Shown here: one piece after another, positions 1 through 5,258 of the stretch
Layout of the letters: each line of letters opens with the position of its first letter
Position numbering within the stretch: position 1 is the stretch's first letter
Assembly (NCBI GenBank): GCA_947584105.1
Contig: CANPWK010000078.1
Span: forward strand, 1-5,258
DNA: 5,258 nucleotides
Direction of reading: 5' to 3'
Source: an uncultured Bacilli bacterium
GTDB lineage: Bacteria > Bacillota_I > Bacilli_A > RF39 > UBA660
The notes under the pieces: model-generated
The model's database searches: none
What the model was told of the DNA's origin: nothing
The model's input: the letters and a program-made list of their open reading frames with translations, nothing else
Position numbers and translations under genes: made by a program

Positions 1-84
1 TATAAATTTACGATTGCAAAAGAAGATGGAAATTATATTTGGAGAACATTTGAAAGAACATCAAATAATCAAGTTGTGAGCTAA
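1..84 (+). CDS. C-terminal end of an unidentified protein (5' end outside window)
   Basis: The frame starting at base 1 is open and ends at TAA 82-84, giving the last 27 residues of a protein, ending in WRTFERTSNNQVVS. The stop is followed immediately by an intrinsic terminator, which is what the end of a real transcription unit looks like and is the main support for the call. The fragment is hydrophilic and has no membrane segment. It does not resemble the C-terminus of RuvB, which often precedes queA. I do not recognise the family and give no function. Confidence 0.6.
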   Translation, partial: YKFTIAKEDGNYIWRTFERTSNNQVVS

Positions 85-104
85 AAGGCACTATGTGCCT
101 TTTT
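83..104 (+). terminator. Rho-independent terminator of the upstream gene
   Basis: A perfect 9-bp stem (83-91 with 95-103) closes a 3-nt loop (TAT, 92-94). Its core is GGCAC/GTGCC and it runs into T100-T104. The stem begins inside the TAA stop of the upstream gene. Its last T residues are also the first bases of the -35 box of the queA promoter, so terminator and promoter are fused end to end. Confidence 0.85.
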
Positions 105-131
105 GACTTATTAATATAACTATGTTAAAAT
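103..131 (+). promoter_or_regulatory. Sigma-A promoter for the queA operon
   Basis: The -35 is TTGACT (103-108), the spacer is 17 bp, and the -10 is TAAAAT (126-131). An extended -10 TGT lies directly upstream (123-125). This is close to consensus. The predicted start near base 138 leaves a leader of only about 9 nt before the queA ATG, beginning at the GGTGA ribosome binding site (138-142). No riboswitch could fit in that leader. The elements are seen directly; the start site is inferred from spacing. Confidence 0.75.
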
Positions 132-146
132 ATTTGCGGTGATTTT

Positions 147-1169
147 ATGAAGACTGATGATTTTGATTATAATTTAAATGAAAGTTTAATTGCGCAGTCA
201 CCTCTTGATAAAAGGGATGAATCAAAACTATTAATATTAGATAAAAAAACAGGAGAGATTGAGCATACTAAATTTCTAAATATTATAGATGAGCTAAGTA
301 GCAATGATGTCTTAGTTATGAATGATACTAAAGTCATTCCTGCTAGAATGTATGGTATTAAAGAAGATACTAAAGCTGTTATAGAAATATTATTACTAAA
401 AGAGTTAAAGAAGGATATATGGCAATGTTTAGTTAAACCAGCAAAAAGAATAAAAATAGGAACAATAGTTGATTTTTCTGGCCTATTAAAAGCTCAATGT
501 ATCGAGATTAAAGAAGATGGAATTAGAATTTTTAAATTAATATATGAAGGAATTCTTTATGAAATACTAGATAAGTTAGGTGAAATGCCATTACCACCAT
601 ATATTCATAAGAAACTAGAAGATAAGGATCGTTATCAAACTGTGTATGCTAAAAATATAGGTAGTGCTGCGGCTCCAACTGCTGGATTACATTTCACTAA
701 AGAATTAATGGAAAAAATCGAGAAAAAAGGGATTCAAATTTTATATATTACTTTACATGTTGGTCTTGGCACATTTAGACCAGTTATGGTAGAGGATGTT
801 TCTAAGCATAAAATGCATAGCGAATTTTATAGTATGGATGAGAAAACAGCTATTGCCTTAAATAAAGCTAAAAGTGAAGGCAAAAGAATTATTAGTGTTG
901 GAACTACTACCACAAGGACTTTAGAAACTATAATGAAATTATATGGTGAGTTTAAAAAATGTAGCGGTTTTACTGATATTTTCATTTATCCAGGATTTAA
1001 ATTTGAAGCTATTGATGCTTTAATCACTAATTTTCATCTTCCAAAATCAACTTTACTTATGTTAGTTAGTGCACTTGCTACAAAAGAAAATATTATGAAG
1101 GCTTATGATGAAGCTATAAAAAATGATTATCGATTCTTTTCATTTGGCGATAGTATGTTTATAAAGTAG
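147..1169 (+). CDS. queA: S-adenosylmethionine:tRNA ribosyltransferase-isomerase QueA
   Basis: QueA transfers and isomerises the ribosyl part of S-adenosylmethionine onto 7-aminomethyl-7-deazaguanine at tRNA position 34, giving epoxyqueuosine. It is a cytoplasmic enzyme of queuosine synthesis for tRNAs Tyr, His, Asn and Asp. The 340 residues match the usual family length and all signature blocks are in order: DFDYNL with LIAQSPL (5-20), VLVMNDTKVIPARMYG (55-70), GEMPLPPYIH (145-154), RYQTVYA (162-168), GSAAAPTAGLHFT (172-184), TLHVGLGTFRPV (202-213), HKMHSEFY (221-228), VGTTTTRTLE (251-260), ITNFHLPKSTLLMLVSA (293-309) and the C-terminal FFSFGDSMFI. The ATG is preceded by GGTGA at 138-142. 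It is the first gene of an operon with the next two genes (5-nt gap to the next start). I see no missing motif and no sign of decay. Confidence 0.97.
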   Translation: MKTDDFDYNLNESLIAQSPLDKRDESKLLILDKKTGEIEHTKFLNIIDELSSNDVLVMNDTKVIPARMYGIKEDTKAVIEILLLKELKKDIWQCLVKPAKRIKIGTIVDFSGLLKAQCIEIKEDGIRIFKLIYEGILYEILDKLGEMPLPPYIHKKLEDKDRYQTVYAKNIGSAAAPTAGLHFTKELMEKIEKKGIQILYITLHVGLGTFRPVMVEDVSKHKMHSEFYSMDEKTAIALNKAKSEGKRIISVGTTTTRTLETIMKLYGEFKKCSGFTDIFIYPGFKFEAIDALITNFHLPKSTLLMLVSALATKENIMKAYDEAIKNDYRFFSFGDSMFIK

Positions 1170-1174
1170 GAATT

Positions 1175-2212
1175 ATGTCTGAGGAAAAATATAAAACATT
1201 AAATGGATATTTAAACTTATGTTTTAACAAGCTATCAATTTTAGATGAATTGTTATTAAATAATATTCTTAATATTGATTATATATGTATCAAAAGTCTT
1301 TTTTATTTAGATGATATGGTACTTGAAGATACTTCTAAAAAAAATAATTTAACATTTAATGATATATATAAGATAGCAAGAGAAATAATAGAGAGTATTG
1401 ATAAACAATATTTAAAAGATTTTGATAATTTAATTCCAAGTGGTAAACTTGATTTTGGCTATAATGGTGAATATGATGTATCTGAAATGGTTTCACATAA
1501 TGATATAAAAAATATCAATATAGCTCGAGTATTTAATTATGATGATGTTTTATCATTAGTTCATGAATTTATTCATTATACACATAAAAAGAAATCTTAC
1601 TATAGTGATATCGAATATTATTTATCAGAATTTTTAGCAATTTATTTTGAGTTATATGCAACTAACTACTTAATAAAAAATTTACATGTAGATAGCAATG
1701 AATTAAATATTAACTTTAGGATATCTGATTTTAAAGATTGTGCTACTAGTTATTCTAATTATAGTTTGGTTTTATTAGCCTTTCATAAATTTGGCAATAT
1801 ATCTAGTGATACCTATAAAGACTTAAGTAAATTATCAATTGATATTAACAAGATAGAATTTGATAGAATTTGTTTAGGACTATTACAAGACTTGTCTAAT
1901 ATTGAAAAAAAATATATTTTTGATAATATGTATGAAGATAAACCTAATGATTCATTACAAGATTTATTATATCAGTATTTTAGTGATGATTACATATATA
2001 TATTAGGTTCTGCTATGGCATTTTTTGCTCTAGAAAATTGTAATTTTGAAGATATAGTTTATCTTAATAGTATTATTAATAACAAAGAATTTGAAACTAT
2101 AGATATTTTATATTTATTAAATAAATTAGGAATTGATTTAAATGATGAATTGTTTGTTGATAAAGTATTTTCTTCTATTTATAGATTTTTAGGCAATAAT
2201 AAAGTTAGGTGA
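1175..2212 (+). CDS. Short M3-like (oligoendopeptidase F-type) putative zinc metallopeptidase
   Basis: This 345-residue protein has no obvious name. Residues 124-137 (DVLSLVHEFIHYTH) hold a zinc-binding HExxH (H130, E131, H134) in the same setting as DVxTLAHELGHxxH of M3 peptidases. E152 and E159 in SEFLAIYFE match the spaced pair in the M3 block AExASTFNE, so E152 is the likely third zinc ligand. SGKLDFGYNG (89-98) resembles the GKRxGAY segment upstream of the site. YIYILGSAMAFFAL (273-286) and LLNKLGIDLNDELF (314-327) resemble the tyrosine-rich and GxD segments at the M3 C-terminus. Full PepF proteins are about 600 residues, so most of the N-terminal lobe is missing. The glycine normal in HExGH is Ile133. 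No signal peptide or membrane segment is visible, so it is probably cytoplasmic. An AGGA at 1168-1171 overlaps the queA stop. Peptide cleavage is inferred; it could also be a non-catalytic relative. Confidence 0.78.
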   Translation: MSEEKYKTLNGYLNLCFNKLSILDELLLNNILNIDYICIKSLFYLDDMVLEDTSKKNNLTFNDIYKIAREIIESIDKQYLKDFDNLIPSGKLDFGYNGEYDVSEMVSHNDIKNINIARVFNYDDVLSLVHEFIHYTHKKKSYYSDIEYYLSEFLAIYFELYATNYLIKNLHVDSNELNINFRISDFKDCATSYSNYSLVLLAFHKFGNISSDTYKDLSKLSIDINKIEFDRICLGLLQDLSNIEKKYIFDNMYEDKPNDSLQDLLYQYFSDDYIYILGSAMAFFALENCNFEDIVYLNSIINNKEFETIDILYLLNKLGIDLNDELFVDKVFSSIYRFLGNNKVR

Positions 2213-2213
2213 T
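2207..2213 (+). promoter_or_regulatory. Strong ribosome binding site of miaA overlapping the upstream stop
   Basis: AGGTGAT matches the anti-Shine-Dalgarno core and lies just before the ATG at 2216. It contains the TGA stop (2210-2212) of the preceding gene. Ribosomes ending translation there would sit on the miaA start region, which suggests translational coupling. It also supports reading TGA as a stop here. Confidence 0.8.
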
Positions 2214-2215
2214 TT

Positions 2216-3103
2216 ATGATAATAGTAATAGTAGGCCCAACAGGTGTTGGAAAAACAAAATTAAGTATAGAATTAGCTAAAAAACTTAATGGAGAAATTA
2301 TTAATGCTGATTCAACACAAGTATATAAAAATTTAAATATTGCAACTGCTAAAGTAAAAGAAGAGGAAAAAGAAAATATTACTCATCATCTAATTGATAT
2401 TAAAGAAATTAATGAAGATTACACAGTATATGACTATCAGAAAGATGCTCGAAAAAAAATTAATGAAATTTTAACAAAAGGGAAGAATCCTATTATTGTG
2501 GGGGGAACTGGACTTTATATTAAAGCTTTATTGTATGACTATAAGTTTGAAAGTGAAGGAAAAATAATTAATGATTATAGTAATTTATCAAATGAAGAAA
2601 TATATAATCGTTTAACTAAAATTGATAAGAATCATAACATTCATATTAATAATAGAAAAAGGTTAATTAGAGCTTTAAACTATGTTGAAAGTACTAATAA
2701 ATTATATAGTCATAAAAAAAAGACTAATAAGTTATTATATGATGCAGTTTTTATTGGCCTTACTACTGATAGAAATATTTTATATCAAAGAATAAATGAA
2801 CGTGTTGATCAAATGATAAAAGATGGGTTACTGAAAGAAGCAAAAAAAATTTACGATTCTAATATTAGAACAAAATCAGTTATGACTCCAATAGGATATA
2901 AAGAATTATTTCCTTATTTTGATTCAGAAAAAAGTTTAGAAGAATGCATAGAACTAATAAAAAAAAGTAGTAGGCATTATGCTAAAAGACAATACACTTG
3001 GTTTAATAATCAGATGGATATTACTTGGTTTAATGTGAATTTTAATGATTTTGATAATACTGTAAATGATGTTTGGAACTATTTGAAAACAAAAATCAAA
3101 TAG
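2216..3103 (+). CDS. miaA: tRNA dimethylallyltransferase MiaA
   Basis: MiaA transfers a dimethylallyl group from dimethylallyl diphosphate to N6 of A37 in tRNAs that read codons starting with U, giving i6A. Visible features are the P-loop GPTGVGKT (7-14), DSTQVYKNLNIATAK (32-46), HHLIDI (57-62), the DYQKDAR segment (73-79), IIVGGTGLYIKALL (93-106), NRKRLIRAL (146-154), TPIGYKEL (224-231) and SSRHYAKRQYTWF (251-263). At 295 residues it is at the short end of the family, mainly because the middle helical insertion (about 110-145) is compact. The TWFR usual in this family reads TWFN here (N264), a small departure. It is the third gene of the operon, 3 nt after the peptidase-like gene, and shares the anticodon loop as target with QueA. 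TAG stop, then a run of seven T. Confidence 0.97.
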   Translation: MIIVIVGPTGVGKTKLSIELAKKLNGEIINADSTQVYKNLNIATAKVKEEEKENITHHLIDIKEINEDYTVYDYQKDARKKINEILTKGKNPIIVGGTGLYIKALLYDYKFESEGKIINDYSNLSNEEIYNRLTKIDKNHNIHINNRKRLIRALNYVESTNKLYSHKKKTNKLLYDAVFIGLTTDRNILYQRINERVDQMIKDGLLKEAKKIYDSNIRTKSVMTPIGYKELFPYFDSEKSLEECIELIKKSSRHYAKRQYTWFNNQMDITWFNVNFNDFDNTVNDVWNYLKTKIK

Positions 3104-3104
3104 T

Positions 3105-3137
3105 TTTTTTAATATTTTATAATAAAATATTAAAAAA
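3105..3137. repeat. Perfect 15-bp A/T-only inverted repeat after miaA
   Basis: Arms 3105-3119 and 3123-3137 are exact reverse complements around a 3-nt centre (TAA, 3120-3122). The left arm begins within T7 right after the miaA stop and the right arm ends in A6. On the + strand no T-tract follows the hairpin, so it is not a canonical intrinsic terminator. The symmetry (T6 at one end, A6 at the other) could allow weak termination or RNA 3'-end protection. It contains no G or C, so stability would be modest. The only reverse-strand reading frame here (2954-3142) overlaps miaA and looks like a shadow. Confidence 0.7.
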
Positions 3138-3183
3138 TACAAAGAATATAAAAGTAGACATATAAATAATTAATAAAAAAGGA
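3138..3183 (+). promoter_or_regulatory. Probable enolase promoter and ribosome binding site region
   Basis: The 55 bases after the inverted repeat are almost all A/T. A possible -10 is TATAAA (3161-3166) with only a poor -35 at the right distance (TACAAA, 3138-3143). TAGACA (3155-3160) looks like a -35 but nothing suitable follows 17 bp downstream. AAAGGA (3178-3183) is a plausible ribosome binding site 9 nt before the ATG. The binding site is reasonable; the promoter is a guess, and read-through from miaA is possible. Confidence 0.3.
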
Positions 3184-3192
3184 AATCAAAAT

Positions 3193-4425
3193 ATGAAAAT
3201 AAAAAATATTATTGCAAGAGAATTGTTAGATTCTAGAGGAAATCCAACAGTAGAAGTAGATGTTATTTTAGAAAATGGTATTGTTGGTCGAAGTATGGTA
3301 CCAAGTGGAGCATCGGTGGGAAATAAAGAAGCATTAGAATTACGAGATAATGATATGAATCGTTATTTAGGCAAGGGTGTATTAAAAGCGGTAAGCAATA
3401 TCAATACTATTATTCGGGATAACTTAATTGGAACAGACGTGGAAAATCAAAGAGTTATTGATAATATGTTATTAAGGTTAGATGGTACAAAGAACAAATC
3501 AAATTTAGGAGCTAATGCAATATTAGGTGTATCCATGTCAGTTTTGAAAGCAAATTGTTTAAATAAAAAAATACCTTTATATAAATATTTTAATTTTAAA
3601 CCTAAAATGCCTTTAGCGTTCATTAATATTATAAATGGTGGAATGCATGCATTTAATAATTTAGATTTTCAAGAATTTATGATTGTACCAAATGCTAAGA
3701 ATTTTCATCAAGTAATGCAAATAGCATATTTAGTATTTAATAATTTAAAAAAGCTTTTAGAACAAAATAATTATTCTACAGCGGTTGGTGATGAAGGCGG
3801 TTTTGCTCCAAATCTAAAAAATAATATAGTTGCTTTAAATTATATTGTTGAAGCCATTAGAAAATCTGGATATATTCCAGGCAAAGATGTATATATAGCT
3901 TTAGATATTGCCGCTAATTCATTGTATAAAGAAGGACTATATTATTTGAAAGGTGAAGATAAAGTTTTAAATACAGATCAATTAATTCATTATTACCAAA
4001 TTTTAATTAGTAATTATCCTATTATTTCACTTGAAGATCCTCTTTATGAAGAAGATATTAATGGGTATAAAAAAATAACCAATCTATTAAGTAGAAAAAT
4101 ACAAATAGTAGGGGATGATTTGTTTGTTACTAATACCAATTGTTTAGCTAGTGGTATAAAAAATAAAATATGCAATGCTATTTTAATTAAACTAAATCAA
4201 ATAGGAACTGTTAGTGAAGCAATAGATACCATAAATTTAGCTAAAAAATATAATTATCGAACAATAATATCCCATAGAAGCGGTGAAACGGAAGATACAA
4301 TTATATCTGATTTAGCAGTCGGTTTGAATATTCCAATGATTAAATGTGGTTCTATATCACGCGGAGAACGTATTTGTAAATATAATGAACTTTTAAGAAT
4401 AGAAGATGAAATTATAAATAAATAA
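3193..4425 (+). CDS. eno: Enolase (phosphopyruvate hydratase)
   Basis: Enolase interconverts 2-phosphoglycerate and phosphoenolpyruvate in glycolysis, with Mg2+, in the cytoplasm. At 410 residues it is about 20 shorter than typical bacterial enolases. By comparison with yeast numbering the key residues are all present: S41 of the mobile loop, H152, E161 (QEFMI), E201 (GDEGG), Mg ligands D238 (ALD), E281 (LED) and D308 (GDD), K333 (LIKLNQ), H361-R362-S363 (SHRSGETED) and K384. Flanking positions deviate: PSGASVGNKEA instead of PSGASTGxxEA, HAFN in place of HADN or HAGN, ALDIAANSLY where ALDxAASEFY is normal, and EDPLYEED instead of the EDG common in bacteria. It is therefore probably active but divergent, and a second enolase elsewhere in the genome is possible. 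It stands alone between an inverted repeat and a terminator. The stop lies inside four TAAA units (4415-4430). Confidence 0.93.
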   Translation: MKIKNIIARELLDSRGNPTVEVDVILENGIVGRSMVPSGASVGNKEALELRDNDMNRYLGKGVLKAVSNINTIIRDNLIGTDVENQRVIDNMLLRLDGTKNKSNLGANAILGVSMSVLKANCLNKKIPLYKYFNFKPKMPLAFINIINGGMHAFNNLDFQEFMIVPNAKNFHQVMQIAYLVFNNLKKLLEQNNYSTAVGDEGGFAPNLKNNIVALNYIVEAIRKSGYIPGKDVYIALDIAANSLYKEGLYYLKGEDKVLNTDQLIHYYQILISNYPIISLEDPLYEEDINGYKKITNLLSRKIQIVGDDLFVTNTNCLASGIKNKICNAILIKLNQIGTVSEAIDTINLAKKYNYRTIISHRSGETEDTIISDLAVGLNIPMIKCGSISRGERICKYNELLRIEDEIINK

Positions 4426-4430
4426 ATAAA
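4415..4430 (+). repeat. Short tetranucleotide repeat, four TAAA units over the enolase stop
   Basis: Four exact TAAA units cover the last codons and the TAA stop of the enolase gene. Four units is short and the sequence is very AT-rich, so it may be chance. Slippage would change only the extreme C-terminus. Confidence 0.6.
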
Positions 4431-4436
4431 TGTAGT

Positions 4437-4479
4437 TATAACGTTTTTACTAAAAATAGTTGTATTTTTTTTTTTTTTT
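4437..4479 (+). terminator. Rho-independent terminator of enolase with a 15-T tract
   Basis: The left arm 4437-4448 pairs with 4452-4464 as a 12-bp stem with one bulged A (4458), two G-U pairs and a 3-nt loop (ACT, 4449-4451). It is followed directly by 15 T (4465-4479). The stem is AU-rich and weak, but the long T-tract compensates. The position 11 nt after the enolase stop fits termination. Confidence 0.78.
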
Positions 4480-4487
4480 GATAAAAT
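4460..4487 (+). promoter_or_regulatory. Candidate promoter of the secreted-protein gene, spacer made of T
   Basis: A -10 of TAAAAT (4482-4487) lies 20 bases upstream of the ATG at 4508. The best placed -35 is TTGTAT (4460-4465), 3 of 6 to consensus, with a 16-bp spacer consisting of 14 T plus GA. The T-run is thus shared by the enolase terminator and this promoter. A start near 4494 would give a leader of about 14 nt holding AAAGG (4495-4499) and AGGAG (4501-4505). The -10 is convincing; the -35 is weak. Confidence 0.5.
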
Positions 4488-4507
4488 GGGTACGAAAGGT
4501 AGGAGTT

Positions 4508-5258
4508 ATGAAGAGATATTTAAGACTATTTTTAATAATATTTTTAATGATAATATCTATTAATATTGTTAAAGCAGAAGATTATAAAACAGGAGATTTA
4601 ATCAAATATAAAGATATTAAATTTTATGTAGTGGAAGATAATGGAGATTATTTAACGTTACTTAAAGCAACCCCACTAAACAAGTTGGAAAATGCAGATA
4701 ATTTTATTGGAGGGAAAATAGATGATTATTACATTGGTAGGATATCATATTGTAAGAACAATAATGGTGAAAATAATAGTCAAGGTTGTACATTTGACGA
4801 ATCTAATGTCAAAGTAGCACTAGATAAATGGAGTGAACAATTAGATATTAAAGATTTGGTAGATGCAGAAGTAAAATACAATGAATATAAGAATGGTGGA
4901 AATTCTACTAATGAAGTAACTAAAAAGTATAAAGTAAGATTACTTACAATAGATGAATTAATAAAATTGGGATATACTTCCCGCACTGTTCAATATTCTC
5001 CTAGTTTAAAAACTCCAAATTGGTTAGTTAATTATGATTATTTCTTAATGGATAGTTTTTATAATGGCAGTAGTTACAGCGAATATTATAATTTTGGTAA
5101 TACTCTTGGATATCAAAGAGTAGATACTATTGGTTATACAAGTTTTTCTGCTGTACGACCAGTAGTTCACCTAAGTAAGAGTGCAGATTTTACAAAATTA
5201 AAACCAGCAGTAAAAAAGATAACAGATGAGGAATTTAAAATAGGAGATATAGTAGAAT
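4508..5258 (+). CDS. Secreted protein with signal peptide and apparent repeated module (3' end outside window)
   Basis: The first 250 residues are present with no stop before the window edge. Residues 1-23 form a classic Sec signal peptide: KR near the N-terminus, a hydrophobic core (LRLFLIIFLMIISINIV) and VKA before a likely cut at 23/24. There is no lipobox Cys, so it should be exported rather than be a lipoprotein. The mature part begins EDYKTGDLI, has two Cys (C82, C94) that could form a disulfide loop, a segment VRLLTIDELIKLGY (143-156), an aromatic and Asn-rich stretch (172-210), and SAVRPVVHL (214-222). This order, ending in a VRPVV-like strand, recalls DUF6273-type and C-type-lectin-like secreted domains of gut Firmicutes; that link is tentative. 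Near the edge EEFKIGDIV (241-249) echoes EDYKTGDLI (24-32), so a second module probably starts here. AAAGG at 4495-4499 supports this start. Function unknown; likely surface or extracellular. Confidence 0.85.
   Translation, partial: MKRYLRLFLIIFLMIISINIVKAEDYKTGDLIKYKDIKFYVVEDNGDYLTLLKATPLNKLENADNFIGGKIDDYYIGRISYCKNNNGENNSQGCTFDESNVKVALDKWSEQLDIKDLVDAEVKYNEYKNGGNSTNEVTKKYKVRLLTIDELIKLGYTSRTVQYSPSLKTPNWLVNYDYFLMDSFYNGSSYSEYYNFGNTLGYQRVDTIGYTSFSAVRPVVHLSKSADFTKLKPAVKKITDEEFKIGDIVE

Noticed and set aside
105..146. A preQ1 riboswitch ahead of queA
   Set aside because: The promoter occupies the space and only about 9 nt of leader remain. No preQ1-binding hairpin or pseudoknot pattern is visible.
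1175..2212. Mycoplasma-type code with TGA as Trp
   Set aside because: TGG encodes Trp in the genes here, and the one TGA at a gene end is overlapped by a strong ribosome binding site and directly followed by the conserved miaA start.
2996..3034. A 12-bp direct repeat at 2996-3007 and 3023-3034, in frame within miaA
   Set aside because: It encodes TWFN twice, but MiaA proteins of this type normally have a TWF and a second WF at about this distance, so it reflects the conserved protein pattern rather than a recent duplication.
2954..3142. Reverse-strand open frame of 62 codons
   Set aside because: It lies almost fully over the conserved C-terminus of miaA and the AT palindrome, has a low-complexity Ile/Phe/Lys product and no ribosome binding site I could see.
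4780..4986. Reverse-strand open frame of 68 codons
   Set aside because: It is antisense to the well-supported secreted-protein gene and has no recognisable motif.
4508..5258. Variable protein of a diversity-generating retroelement
   Set aside because: The VRPVV ending is suggestive of a lectin-like fold, but no template repeat or reverse transcriptase is present in the window.

Overview
The window is strongly AT-rich (well under 35% G+C by eye). It carries five genes or gene parts on the + strand after a short gene tail, with tiny intergenic gaps. Codon choice is A/T-ending throughout. TGG is used for Trp in every gene that has Trp, and TGA closes one gene directly in front of the next start, so the standard bacterial code fits better than the Mycoplasma code. 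Together this suggests a low-GC Firmicutes/Bacilli-type bacterium, such as a host-associated lineage with a reduced genome. The exact taxon cannot be read from the window.

Layout: (1) 1-84 is the last 27 codons of an unidentified gene, followed at once by a strong intrinsic terminator (83-104). (2) A good sigma-A promoter (103-131) overlaps the terminator's T-tract and drives a tight three-gene operon: queA (queuosine synthesis), an unnamed short protein resembling the catalytic lobe of M3 oligoendopeptidases, and miaA (tRNA A37 isopentenylation). Gaps are 5 and 3 nt, and the ribosome binding sites overlap the preceding stop codons. (3) A perfect A/T-only 15-bp inverted repeat (3105-3137) sits between miaA and the next gene. 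(4) A slightly short enolase (3193-4425) keeps every catalytic residue I could check but departs from the family at several flanking positions. (5) A terminator with a run of 15 T (4437-4479) is followed within a few bases by a -10 element. (6) A secreted protein with a signal peptide, cut by the window end, appears to start a second copy of its module just before the edge.

Functionally, QueA acts on wobble position 34 and MiaA on position 37 of the tRNA anticodon loop, so the first operon is mainly a tRNA-modification unit with a peptidase-like passenger. Enolase is central glycolysis. The last gene is a cell-surface or secreted product with its own promoter.

The points most worth a second look are the miniature M3-like protein, the 15-T run that forms nearly all of the spacer of the candidate promoter for the secreted protein (a possible phase-variation switch), and the repeated-module secreted protein itself. 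No mobile element, CRISPR array, tRNA or rRNA was seen, and there is no gene-free stretch over 300 bases.
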